From JBGAJN01 sp044224905 (lineage in GTDB: Bacteria; Verrucomicrobiota; Verrucomicrobiia; Limisphaerales; JBGAJN01): a DNA stretch of 64,000 bases. Location of the stretch: the NCBI GenBank assembly GCA_044224905.1, contig JBGAJN010000004.1:744001-808000 (forward strand). The letters are read 5' to 3'. Within the stretch, counting starts at the first letter, position 1, and each line of letters starts with the position of its first letter. A program made the translations under genes and the position numbers. This document shows, in pieces, positions 40,487 through 49,735 of this stretch. The notes beneath the pieces were generated by a model. The model was given only the letters and a program-made list of their open reading frames with translations, was not told where the DNA came from and did no database searches.

Positions 40487-43400
40487 TTGACAGACGGCCA
40501 CCTGAAGACTAAAGACAGCACGCGTGGCAGCAACGGCCAGACGACAATGAATGGATCGCTTCAACTGAGTCAGAGCTTCTTCCAGCAAGTGGTCGAAGCC
40601 AGCGCTGACGCCATGACGGTGACCGATCGGGAAGGCGCGATTCTATTTCAAAACAGCGCAGCGAAAGAGTTCTTCCGCCGCACCTTGGTCGTGGAAGAGT
40701 ATCAGATTCCGCTGAGGTCCCTGACGGAGAAGGTTCTTCGTGGTGAAGCCGACGCGCTGGAATTCCAAGTCACCGCCCTCAACGGCAGTCGGCTTTGGGT
40801 GGAAACTCGCGCCACACCATTGCGGGACGATGACGGCCGGGTCAATGCGGTTGTCGCCGTCACCCGCGACATCACCAGCCGCTGTCTGGCCGCGAAACAA
40901 CTTCAACAGTCCCTTGCGGTGACATCCGCGACGGTCGAAGCAACCGCGGACGGATTGCTCGTAGTCGATACCCAAGGGAAGATCATCAGCTTCAATCGGC
41001 GCTTCATGGAACTGTGGCGCATTCCCGACGAGGTCGTTGTCTCCCGCGCTGACGACCAAGCCTTGTCGTTCGTCCTCAGCCAACTCCAAGATCCCGAATC
41101 CTTTCTGAAAAAAGTTCGAGACTTGTATGCCCATCCCGAAGCCGCAAGTCACGACATGTTGCAATTCAAGGATGGCCGCATCTTCGAACGCTACTCTCAT
41201 CCGCTGCATGTCGAAGGCAAGAACGAGGGGCGCGTGTGGTGTTTCCGCGACGTAACGGAACGCAAACGTAATGAGGCGGCGCTACGCGCGAGCGAAGCAC
41301 GCTTCCGCGCCATGGTGAACTCAGCTCCTGAACTCGTGAAGTTGATGGACGCAGAGTGTCGCCTCATCGACATCAATCCCGCCGGGCTCGACATCATCGA
41401 GGCCGAATCGCTGGCCCAAGTTCAAGGGGCCAATACGGCGAATTTGGTGATGCCGGATTACCGCGACGCCTATCGCGCGGGTGTTGGGGAAGTGTTTCGC
41501 GGCAAAGCGATTCAACAGCAGTTCGAGATCGTGGGCTTGAAAGGGAGTCGCCGGTGGGTGGAACTGCAGGCGGTTCCATTGTGGGATGAGCAAACTCCGG
41601 GCAAAGTGAAACAAATGCTGGCGGTCACGCGCGACCTGACCTGGCGCAAGCAAACCGAACAAAAGCTCCGCGAGCGCGACGCGTTGTTACAGAAACTTTC
41701 CGAACAGGTTCCCGGCGTTATCTATCAGTATCAGCAATTTCCCGACGGCCGGCGTTGTTTTCCGTACGCGAGCGAAGGTATCCGATCCATCTACGAGGTG
41801 ACGCCCGAGCAGGTACGCAACTCGGCCGACGCCGTATTTCGTGTGCTACATCCCGACGATCTCGAGCGCGTCGCGGAGGGGATTCGAAAATCTGCGGAGA
41901 CACTGTCACCTTGGCATTGCGTTTATCGGGTCAACCTCCCCACCCGCGGCCTACGGTGGCTTGAAGGCGATTCCATTCCTGAACGACTCGACGACGGAAG
42001 TGTCCTTTGGCACGGATACATCCGCGACGTCACCGACCGTAAGCGGTCAGAAGAAGCGGTTCAGGCAAGCGAGGGAAAGTATCGAAGGCTTACCGAAGGG
42101 TTAAACGATTTGGTGTATCGTGCCGATCCGAAAACTCTGACCGCAACTTTCGTCAACAAGGCCATCGAGCAAATTTACGGCTACACGGTTACCGAATGGC
42201 TGGTGAATCCGCACATTTGGTTGGAGAGCATTCACAAGGACGACAAAGACAGAGTCATTCAGCACGTCACGACAGCCCGGCGGCAGGGGCAAGACGGCTC
42301 CGTTCAATATCGCATCGTAGCGAAGGATGGTCAGGAGCGGTGGGTGACCGATTCCTTCAGCTGGGAACGAGACGAAAACGGCGAGATCACGTCATTGAAT
42401 GGGGTTCTGTCCGACGTCACCGACCGAATTCGGACGGAGGAAGCGCTGCGGGCAAGCGAAGAACGCTTCTCCTATGCGCTCGACGCCACCAAAGACGGCC
42501 TCTGGGATTGCAACCTCAAGACCGGCGAAGTTTATTTCAGTCCGCAATGGGAACGGCTGCTCGGTTTCGAACCGAAAGAGGTTCCTCGACGTGTGGAAGC
42601 GTTCTTCGCGTTGGTCCATCCCGATGATGTCGACCGCACCAAGAGCGTGTTGGAAGCCCATCTCAAAGGGCTTACCCCCACCAAGGAACTCGAGGTCCGC
42701 CTGCGCACCAAATCCGGCGAATATCTGTGGTTCAATGACCGCGGCAAATTGGTCCTCCGCGACGAAGCCGGCAATCCCGCGCGCATAGTCGGGACCATTA
42801 CCGACATCACCGAACGCAAGAAGGCCGAGGCCGCGCTGTATTCAAGCGAACAGCGGTTGCGCACCATTTTCGACACCGAGCCGGAATGCGTAAAACTGTT
42901 GTCGCCCGAAGGATTGTTGCTGGAAATGAATCCCGCCGGCCTGCGAATGATCGAGGCCGACTCGTTCGCGCAAGTTGCCAACCAGTGCGTTTACCCTCTT
43001 GTGGTTGAGCAGAACCGATCTGCCTTTCGCGAGCTGACGGAGAACGTGTTTCGCGGCGAATCGGGAATGATGGAGTTCCAAATCGTCGGCTTGAAAGGCA
43101 CCCACCGCTGGTGGGAAACCCACGTCAGCCCGCTGCGCGACACGACGGGCGTCATAACCGCCGCGCTCGCGATCACTCGCGATATCACGGCCCGTAAGGC
43201 CGCCGAGGATGAACGTCTCCGCACGCTCGAAACCTTGCAACTCTTCATCAACTCGGTGCCAGCCTACGTTTCCTTCGTGGATGCGAATCAGCGGTACCAG
43301 TTGGTCAACGGATACTACGAGGAATGGTTCGAGCGGAAACGTTCCGAAATCATCGGCCGAAGACTCGCCGACCTGCATCCGGCCGCCACCTATGAAGACA

Positions 43401-44728
43401 TGCGCCCCTTCGTTGAGCAGGCGCTCGCCGGGCAGGCAGTCCGTTACGAACGCTGCATCACCGGACTCGACCAGCAAAAGCACTGGTTCGACATTCGATA
43501 TATTCCTCGCACCGCCCAGAATGGGAAGGTGGCCGGTTTTTTCGCGCTGGTCTTCGAAATCACTGACCGCAAGCACGCCGAAGAAACCCTGCGCCAATCG
43601 CAAAAGCTCGAGGCCATCGGCCGGCTCGCGGGCGGGGTGGCGCATGATTTCAATAATCTGCTCACCACGATGATGCTGCACGCGGATCTCGCGGGGACTC
43701 CGGAATACCTACCCGCGGAGACTCTCGAAGCCTTGGCCGCAATTCGTGGGGCCGCCCAGCGGGCTGCCGACCTCACCCGACAACTGCTGCTCTTCAGCCG
43801 ACGTCAAGTTATCCAACCGCGCTACGTGAACCTCAACGAAGCCGTCACGAATCTGGTCAAGCTACTTGAGCGGACGCTCGGTGATGACATCCACACCCAA
43901 CTGAATCTCAGTTCTTCCCCCCTCATCACCTTCGTGGATGCCGGCATGTTGGATCAGGTTATAATGAACCTCGCCGTCAATTCCCGCGACGCCATGCCCA
44001 CGGGCGGTCAACTGAGCATTGAAACCACGGACGTCACGCTTTCAGAGGCGGACGCTGCGGAAATCCCCGAAGCGCTCGCCGGCCACTATGTTTGCTTGAG
44101 CGTGACCGACACGGGTTGCGGCATCTCACCCGAGAATCTGTCCCGCATTTTTGAACCCTTCTTCACGACCAAGGAACCCGGAAAAGGAACGGGCCTTGGC
44201 CTCGCCACGGTATTCGGAATCGTCAAGCAGCACGACGGTTTCATTCGCGTCCACAGCACCGTTGGAAAAGGAACGACATTCCGTATTTTCCTTCCGGCGA
44301 AAGGCAACCCAGCCGACGCCGCGATCGCGGAGATCATCCGACGGAAGCCCGCTGGCGGCTCCGAAACGATCCTCGTCGTGGAAGACGATCCATCAGTACG
44401 AAAAGTGACTTGCAGACTACTGGAACAGCAGGGCTACCGGATTTTGAAAGCAGCGAACGGGGTTGAAGCTTTGCGCATCTGGCAGGAGCGGAAAGAGCCA
44501 ATTCATCTCCTGTTCACCGATCTTACGATGCCCGAGGGTATCAGCGGCCGCGAGCTGTGCACGCGGATGCGTGAAAGTGATCCGATGCTTAAAGTGATCT
44601 TTACCAGCGGCCACAGCGCAGAATTCGCTGGTCGCGAATTGAACCTTCAGGAGGGTCAGAACTACCTGCAGAAGCCCAGCTCTTCCCATCAACTGCTGCA
44701 AACCGTCCGTCGTTGCCTCGACGAATAG
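40487..44728 (+). CDS. Hybrid sensor histidine kinase with eight PAS domains and a receiver
   Basis: The 1413-residue protein has no membrane segment. Eight PAS/PAC repeats can be counted by their linker motifs (AVTRDITSR, FRDVTERKR, VTRDLTWRK, IRDVTDRKR, LSDVTDRIR, ITDITERKK, ITRDITARK, FEITDRKH). The kinase follows with H-box EAIGRLAGGVAHDFNN (His1053 as phospho-acceptor), N-box VIMNLAVNSRDAM, DTGCGISPENLSRIFEPFFTTK and GTGLGLATV. The C-terminal receiver has LLFTDLTMPEG (Asp1345). TTG 40487 is a weak start; ATG 40547 is an alternative that removes 20 residues and leaves all domains intact. Cytoplasmic sensing is expected. Confidence 0.9.
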   Translation: MTDGHLKTKDSTRGSNGQTTMNGSLQLSQSFFQQVVEASADAMTVTDREGAILFQNSAAKEFFRRTLVVEEYQIPLRSLTEKVLRGEADALEFQVTALNGSRLWVETRATPLRDDDGRVNAVVAVTRDITSRCLAAKQLQQSLAVTSATVEATADGLLVVDTQGKIISFNRRFMELWRIPDEVVVSRADDQALSFVLSQLQDPESFLKKVRDLYAHPEAASHDMLQFKDGRIFERYSHPLHVEGKNEGRVWCFRDVTERKRNEAALRASEARFRAMVNSAPELVKLMDAECRLIDINPAGLDIIEAESLAQVQGANTANLVMPDYRDAYRAGVGEVFRGKAIQQQFEIVGLKGSRRWVELQAVPLWDEQTPGKVKQMLAVTRDLTWRKQTEQKLRERDALLQKLSEQVPGVIYQYQQFPDGRRCFPYASEGIRSIYEVTPEQVRNSADAVFRVLHPDDLERVAEGIRKSAETLSPWHCVYRVNLPTRGLRWLEGDSIPERLDDGSVLWHGYIRDVTDRKRSEEAVQASEGKYRRLTEGLNDLVYRADPKTLTATFVNKAIEQIYGYTVTEWLVNPHIWLESIHKDDKDRVIQHVTTARRQGQDGSVQYRIVAKDGQERWVTDSFSWERDENGEITSLNGVLSDVTDRIRTEEALRASEERFSYALDATKDGLWDCNLKTGEVYFSPQWERLLGFEPKEVPRRVEAFFALVHPDDVDRTKSVLEAHLKGLTPTKELEVRLRTKSGEYLWFNDRGKLVLRDEAGNPARIVGTITDITERKKAEAALYSSEQRLRTIFDTEPECVKLLSPEGLLLEMNPAGLRMIEADSFAQVANQCVYPLVVEQNRSAFRELTENVFRGESGMMEFQIVGLKGTHRWWETHVSPLRDTTGVITAALAITRDITARKAAEDERLRTLETLQLFINSVPAYVSFVDANQRYQLVNGYYEEWFERKRSEIIGRRLADLHPAATYEDMRPFVEQALAGQAVRYERCITGLDQQKHWFDIRYIPRTAQNGKVAGFFALVFEITDRKHAEETLRQSQKLEAIGRLAGGVAHDFNNLLTTMMLHADLAGTPEYLPAETLEALAAIRGAAQRAADLTRQLLLFSRRQVIQPRYVNLNEAVTNLVKLLERTLGDDIHTQLNLSSSPLITFVDAGMLDQVIMNLAVNSRDAMPTGGQLSIETTDVTLSEADAAEIPEALAGHYVCLSVTDTGCGISPENLSRIFEPFFTTKEPGKGTGLGLATVFGIVKQHDGFIRVHSTVGKGTTFRIFLPAKGNPADAAIAEIIRRKPAGGSETILVVEDDPSVRKVTCRLLEQQGYRILKAANGVEALRIWQERKEPIHLLFTDLTMPEGISGRELCTRMRESDPMLKVIFTSGHSAEFAGRELNLQEGQNYLQKPSSSHQLLQTVRRCLDE

Positions 44729-44920
44729 CCGTCTCCACCACCTTCCCGCGGATCAAAGGCTGGCATTCTATGCCGACATGCAGCCGTTACACGAAGGTTT
44801 CACGATTTTGTTTGCCACGTACCGCTAGGCTTTGTTATCCCAAGCAGCGACAAGCTCGGCGGCTTCCACTCGCCGGACCTTGTCGATTCTTCGGTCGGTT
44901 CGTTCGAGACTCGTTGACAC

Positions 44921-46030
44921 ATGCTCAGCCACGAAGCCGGATCAGAAAATCTCAACCCTGCCAGCGAAGGGTTGAACAGTGCATTGATCCACGTCCCCGC
45001 CAGCGCCGTCGTCTCCCTGGATCCGTTGATGCGGATCAGCGCATTCAATGTCGAAGCCGAGCGGTTGACCGGTTTGCCGGCCGCAAAGGTGTTGAACCAG
45101 TCTCTCGAGGCGCTCCCTGAATTCCTGCAGCAAATCATCTGGGACGGCCTGAAGACCGGCCAGCCAGCGCACGAAGGACAGGGCGTATTCACACTGGCCC
45201 CCGGAGTCCAGCTCACGCTGCGTTTTCACAGCACGATTCATTTCAACGAAGCACGTCAATTCCTCGGCGGGATGGTCGTGTTGCAGGACATCTCCGGAAC
45301 GCACGCGATCAGCGGCCAAATCCGCCAGTTGCAGCAACTGGCCAACCTCGGCATCGTCTCCGCCGGCCTTGCGCACGAAATCCGCAACGGTTTCGTGTCG
45401 ATCAAAACGTTCATCGATCTCCTCCTGCAGGAGAATCCCGGCAACGAGCTTGGCTCCGTCGTGCGGCGCGAAGTGGGGCGGATTGATTCGATCGTCAAGC
45501 AGATGTTGCGCTGCGCCAGTCCGGCCAAGCCGGCCTTCGCCGAGATCAGTCTGCACGCAGTCGTCGACCAATCGCTGCAGCTCGTCGCCCCGCAACTCGA
45601 GGAAAAGCAAATCCATCTGCACCGGGAGTTTCTCGCCCCGCAAAACCTCATCAGCGGCGACGCCTTTCAACTCGAGCAGGCGTTTCTCAATCTATTCCTT
45701 AACGCGCTCGATGCGATGCAACCCGGTGGTCACCTGACGATCCGGACCGAGAGCATTGAATTATCCCCGAACGTTGAACCTCCGGCGCATTCCCCCACCC
45801 GCGCCGCCGTACGCATTTCCATCAGCGATACCGGCAGCGGCATCCCGCGCGAAATCATCGCGCACCTGTTCAATTCCTTTTTCACCACCAAGCCCGAAGG
45901 AACGGGCCTTGGCTTGCCGATCACGCGCCGCATCTTCACGGAACACGCCGGCCAGATCAACGTGGAGAGCGAACCGGAGAAAGGCACGACGTTCCACATC
46001 GTGCTGCCCGTGCTGGAATCGGTGAGTTAA
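44921..46030 (+). CDS. PAS-domain sensor histidine kinase
   Basis: The 369-residue soluble protein has one PAS-like domain (LIHVPASAVVSLDPLMRISAFN, residues 20-135) and a HisKA/HATPase unit: GIVSAGLAHEIRNGFVSIK with His152, an N-box in FLNLFLNALDAMQPGG, SDTGSGIPREIIAHLFNSFFTTK and GTGLGLPIT. It follows the large hybrid kinase on the same strand, and no separate response regulator gene is adjacent. It may signal through an orphan regulator. Confidence 0.88.
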   Translation: MLSHEAGSENLNPASEGLNSALIHVPASAVVSLDPLMRISAFNVEAERLTGLPAAKVLNQSLEALPEFLQQIIWDGLKTGQPAHEGQGVFTLAPGVQLTLRFHSTIHFNEARQFLGGMVVLQDISGTHAISGQIRQLQQLANLGIVSAGLAHEIRNGFVSIKTFIDLLLQENPGNELGSVVRREVGRIDSIVKQMLRCASPAKPAFAEISLHAVVDQSLQLVAPQLEEKQIHLHREFLAPQNLISGDAFQLEQAFLNLFLNALDAMQPGGHLTIRTESIELSPNVEPPAHSPTRAAVRISISDTGSGIPREIIAHLFNSFFTTKPEGTGLGLPITRRIFTEHAGQINVESEPEKGTTFHIVLPVLESVS

Positions 46031-46087
46031 TTCCTCCTCCGCACCCACGGCTTCAGAAATCCGGGTCAGCCCCTCCGGCGCGCTATT

Positions 46088-47134
46088 TCACGGCTTCAGC
46101 GCCGTCATCGCGCCGCGATCCGCCGCCGTCGTGAAGAAGTTGAACTCGCGGAAGCCCGCGGCACTCAGCATCGTCTCATACTCGGTCGTGGAATAACATT
46201 TCCCCTGCGTCGAGTGCATCAGCAGCGCGGAATACTCCGCCACCGGCAACGGCCCGGTCTTGTCCGCGTTGATGAATGCATCGTGGATGATCAGCATCCC
46301 GCCCGAAGGTAATGCCTTGAAAGAATTCACCACCAGCGTGTGCGCGTCGGCAAAACCCCAATCGTGCAGCACGTTCGAATACAGATGCACATCACAGCCG
46401 CCGGGCAAAGTTCCCTTGAACATGTCTCCCGCCACAACGTCCACGCGCTCGGCGAAGCCGCGCTCGGAGATTAATTTCGCCGCGATGCGATCGACAGGCT
46501 TCTGATCAAAGACCGTCGCGCGAAGTTGCGCATGATGGGCCACCAACGAGCACGCGTAGATGCCCGAGCCACCGCCGATATCGAGCAAATGCTTACGACC
46601 GCGCAGATCGACACGCGTCGCCAACGCACGACCGAGATACAGCCCGCGACAATCCATCGCCGCGGTGAAGGAATTAGCGAATGCCTCGGTCTCCATCGCC
46701 TTGTGCCAATCGAGGGCGTCCTTTTGGCTGCCCCAGTTGGCGGGTTTGTCGGTTTTCAGGACCGTGAGAAAATCCTTCGTGACCGGACGATCCTTCAGCG
46801 ACGCGTAATACGGCGCGAGATTCCACGGCGAATCCTTCGTCAGATGTTCTCGCGCGAGATCGGTCACGTGAAACACGCCGTTTCGCGATTCGATGAATCG
46901 ATTCGCCGTGAACAAAGTGAGCATCACGTCGGTCGGCCGATCCGTGGTACCGAACGCGCGACAGATCGCAGCTTTGTCAGAAGGGTTCGCCGCCAGCCAC
47001 GTGAAGAAATCCAGATGGACAATCGCCGCGGTCAACAGGTCGACGCCATACAAGCCATCGCGATAGCGATAGACTTCGAGCGGATCAGTTTTGGGCGCGC
47101 GAGTGAGATCGATTGCTGGCATGCCGCGGAGCAT
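46088..47134 (-). CDS. Class I O-methyltransferase, second of two
   Basis: From ATG 47134 the 348-residue protein has the same plan as the product of 39287: an N-terminal winged-helix region (YGVDLLTAAIVHLDFFTWL), motif I LLDIGGGSGIYACSLVAHH and the catalytic-region signature LYSNVLHDWGFAD with His-Asp. A TTG at 47140 and ATG 47122 are alternative starts. Paired with the 39287 gene on the other side of the two kinases, it could act in one pathway; this is inference. Confidence 0.82.
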   Translation of the reverse strand: MLRGMPAIDLTRAPKTDPLEVYRYRDGLYGVDLLTAAIVHLDFFTWLAANPSDKAAICRAFGTTDRPTDVMLTLFTANRFIESRNGVFHVTDLAREHLTKDSPWNLAPYYASLKDRPVTKDFLTVLKTDKPANWGSQKDALDWHKAMETEAFANSFTAAMDCRGLYLGRALATRVDLRGRKHLLDIGGGSGIYACSLVAHHAQLRATVFDQKPVDRIAAKLISERGFAERVDVVAGDMFKGTLPGGCDVHLYSNVLHDWGFADAHTLVVNSFKALPSGGMLIIHDAFINADKTGPLPVAEYSALLMHSTQGKCYSTTEYETMLSAAGFREFNFFTTAADRGAMTALKP

Positions 47135-47165
47135 GAACAAGTCGCCGCCGCCGCGGAAACAAAAT

Positions 47166-49541
47166 CTAGCGCTTCGCGTGCGCCGGATTCGGCGACGAAG
47201 CCGTCGGCGGAATATTCAGGAGCCGCTGCGCCTCAGCGAGCAGGAACTTCGTATCCGTGAACGGCTCGTACGCGATGTCGAGCCAGCGAATCATTCCATC
47301 GCCATCGATCAAATAAGTTCCGTGCAACGCGATCTGCTCAAAATCATCGAAGGCGCGATACGCCTTGAAGGCTTTCAATTTGTCATCGGACAGCAAGGGA
47401 AACGGGAAGAATCCCGGGGGCTGGCTTTTCTCCAACGTGGTTTTCAAGCCCGCGACCGAATCCGTGGCGATCGCGACGAGCGAGATGCCGGCCTTGGCAA
47501 AATCTTTCGTGACCGGCGCGAATGCGTTTAACTGCTGAATGCAATGAATGCAGCCGTGCCCCAGATAAAAGATCACTAGCACGGGCTGCCCGCGGAATTG
47601 CGCGAGTGACGTCGGCTTGCCATCGAGGCCGGGAAGCGTCCAATCCGGCGCGGCTGTCGGATGCCAGCGAAACGGTCCGAGCGAATCTAGTTTCGGGCGA
47701 CGTCCCACATCGGTCCGCTTCGGCATGGGAAGTTTCCAATCCGCAGGCAAGCCGAGCTCGGGCGCGATGCGACTGAGGCGCGCGAACATCGGCGCGTCGA
47801 GATCAGCTGACGCGGAGCATTCGCGCAACTTGGTGAAATTCGTTTTCGCCTCGTCCGTCTTTCCGCAGCGGTAGAGGACTTCCACAAAGTTCGCGATGAT
47901 CTGAACTTCGTTCGTCGCCGTCTTCGCGGCGTCGCGCGCGAGTTGCTCGGCCTTCTTCAGATCGCCCAAGCGCAACTGAATCTGCGACTGGCGTTCTTTG
48001 AAGATGTCGGTGGCGAGATCGAACTGTTTCCGCGCGTCGTTGGTTTGACCGTTGGCGAGCGAAAGCCAGCCGCGCAACTCAGCGAGCGCTGTGTCGGTCG
48101 CTTTCGCCGGCGGCCCCTTGCGTGGGCCAGCTTTGCTTTTGGGATCGCCACCCTTGGGCGCGGAATCGCCTTCCTTGTCGTAGGATTCTTTCGTCGAGTC
48201 GACCTTCGCCTCGTCGGTCTTGGTTGATTCCTTTTTCGCGCCGCCGGATTTGGCAGCGTTCGATTTGGCAGCGTTCGTCCTGTTGGTCGATTTGGCCTCG
48301 TTCTTGGCAATGGCTTCGAGCGCGGCGATCTGCTTCTTCCCCTGCTCCACGTCGCCCGTGTTGAAATAGGCGATGCCCAACGAGCGCAAGCGACGAATCT
48401 CATCAGGATTGCCGGGCGCGGGCTCGAGGTACATCGTCTGACTAAGCGCAATCAAATCCTTCCACAACTCGTAACGCGTCAGCACTTCGATCAAACGCTG
48501 GCGACCATAGCTTCCGCTCGCGCTGCGTTTGTCGAGCGTGTTGAATTTCGGATGCCGCGGGAGTTCGATCATGTTCTTCGCCAGTTCGACGGCGTCGTGC
48601 ACGCGACCGATCAGGCTGAGATCGCGGATGAGCCACTCGTCGTTGTGCGCGTAATTGTGAATCTGGTCGGGCAGCACCAGATTCTTGATCATGTAAGCGT
48701 GATCGGTGCGCGCCGCCGCTTCCTGCTGCCACGCCGCATCGTCGTAGCGCTTCAGTTTCGAAAACGTATGCCCCGGCATGTGCCACATGTGAGCGATGCC
48801 CGGCGCGGCTTGGCCACATCGCGCCGCCGCCCCCAGCGCGCGCTGGTCCTTCTCACTGTTCCACAAATGAATCCGGTAATGATTCGCCGGATGCATCGGC
48901 TCAACAGCGAAAATTTGATCGAGCAGCGAATCGACAGCCTGATGGCTGGTGATGGGTAGTTCCTTGTTGTATTCCCAAATGAAACACGCAAGAAACGCTT
49001 TCGCTTCGAGGTCTTTCGGGTGTTCCTGCACAATGTTCTCCAAGCTCCGGATGAAATCGCGCTGCCGCTTGGCCTTGTTCCCTTTATCAGCCGTGTAAAA
49101 AGCGGAAAGCCCGTCGATCCACAATTGCTCCCGTTTGCTGGCGGTGAATTCCTTCGCGACCGCCTGCTTGATGAACTCCTTGGCGCGCTTCTCGTTGTTC
49201 ACATTGGCCATCGCCATGCCCCAGTAAGCCATCGCGCAATTCGTATCGAGCGCGAGCACCTGCCGAAAGGAGCGCTCCGCTTCGAAATACCAGAAGCCGT
49301 GAAGTTGACCGACGCCTTGGTTGAAAAACTTCTGCGCGAGCGGCTTCTTGGTGGAGATCGGGAAATCGACTTTGCCGGTGCCTTCCATCAAATACGCAGC
49401 CTGACGCGGGCCTTCGTTGAAAGCGTCCCCGTGCGACGAGTGCCCCGGTAGCAACCCCTCTTCGTCCGCGCGAACGAAAGGAGCAACAAACAACGCGGCT
49501 CCCGCAAGGGCAACAACCAGGCGAATCAGTCGAGGTTTCAT
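47166..49541 (-). CDS. Secreted TPR protein fused to a redoxin domain
   Basis: The start at 49541 gives a signal peptide (MKPRLIRLVVALAGAALFVAPFVRA) and a 791-residue protein. Residues 50-420 are TPR-like helices (FYFEAERSFRQVLALDTNCAMAYWGMAMA is a clear repeat). A low-complexity linker rich in Lys, Ser, Ala and Asn follows (about residues 440-510), then more helical repeats, then an AhpC/TSA-redoxin domain (about 630-780) with a C-x-x-C at YLGHGCIHCIQQL and the AIATDSVAG segment. A redox function coupled to a protein-interaction scaffold in the periplasm is inferred. Proteins of this kind occur in Verrucomicrobiota. Confidence 0.8.
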   Translation of the reverse strand: MKPRLIRLVVALAGAALFVAPFVRADEEGLLPGHSSHGDAFNEGPRQAAYLMEGTGKVDFPISTKKPLAQKFFNQGVGQLHGFWYFEAERSFRQVLALDTNCAMAYWGMAMANVNNEKRAKEFIKQAVAKEFTASKREQLWIDGLSAFYTADKGNKAKRQRDFIRSLENIVQEHPKDLEAKAFLACFIWEYNKELPITSHQAVDSLLDQIFAVEPMHPANHYRIHLWNSEKDQRALGAAARCGQAAPGIAHMWHMPGHTFSKLKRYDDAAWQQEAAARTDHAYMIKNLVLPDQIHNYAHNDEWLIRDLSLIGRVHDAVELAKNMIELPRHPKFNTLDKRSASGSYGRQRLIEVLTRYELWKDLIALSQTMYLEPAPGNPDEIRRLRSLGIAYFNTGDVEQGKKQIAALEAIAKNEAKSTNRTNAAKSNAAKSGGAKKESTKTDEAKVDSTKESYDKEGDSAPKGGDPKSKAGPRKGPPAKATDTALAELRGWLSLANGQTNDARKQFDLATDIFKERQSQIQLRLGDLKKAEQLARDAAKTATNEVQIIANFVEVLYRCGKTDEAKTNFTKLRECSASADLDAPMFARLSRIAPELGLPADWKLPMPKRTDVGRRPKLDSLGPFRWHPTAAPDWTLPGLDGKPTSLAQFRGQPVLVIFYLGHGCIHCIQQLNAFAPVTKDFAKAGISLVAIATDSVAGLKTTLEKSQPPGFFPFPLLSDDKLKAFKAYRAFDDFEQIALHGTYLIDGDGMIRWLDIAYEPFTDTKFLLAEAQRLLNIPPTASSPNPAHAKR

Positions 49542-49735
49542 AATTATGGCAATACGGCTCAGGGATTGACGCCTGAGAGTGACCGCGGATTCGCCCGTGC
49601 GCAAGAAAGTTGCCTTACGAACATGTCGATCATTCTGCGTAACCGCCCCGACACCGAAGTGCCGTTCCCTTGCCCAACGACCAAGATTAAAAAAATCGCG
49701 TGCCATCACCGCCTGTTCGCATATCTTCACCGCCG

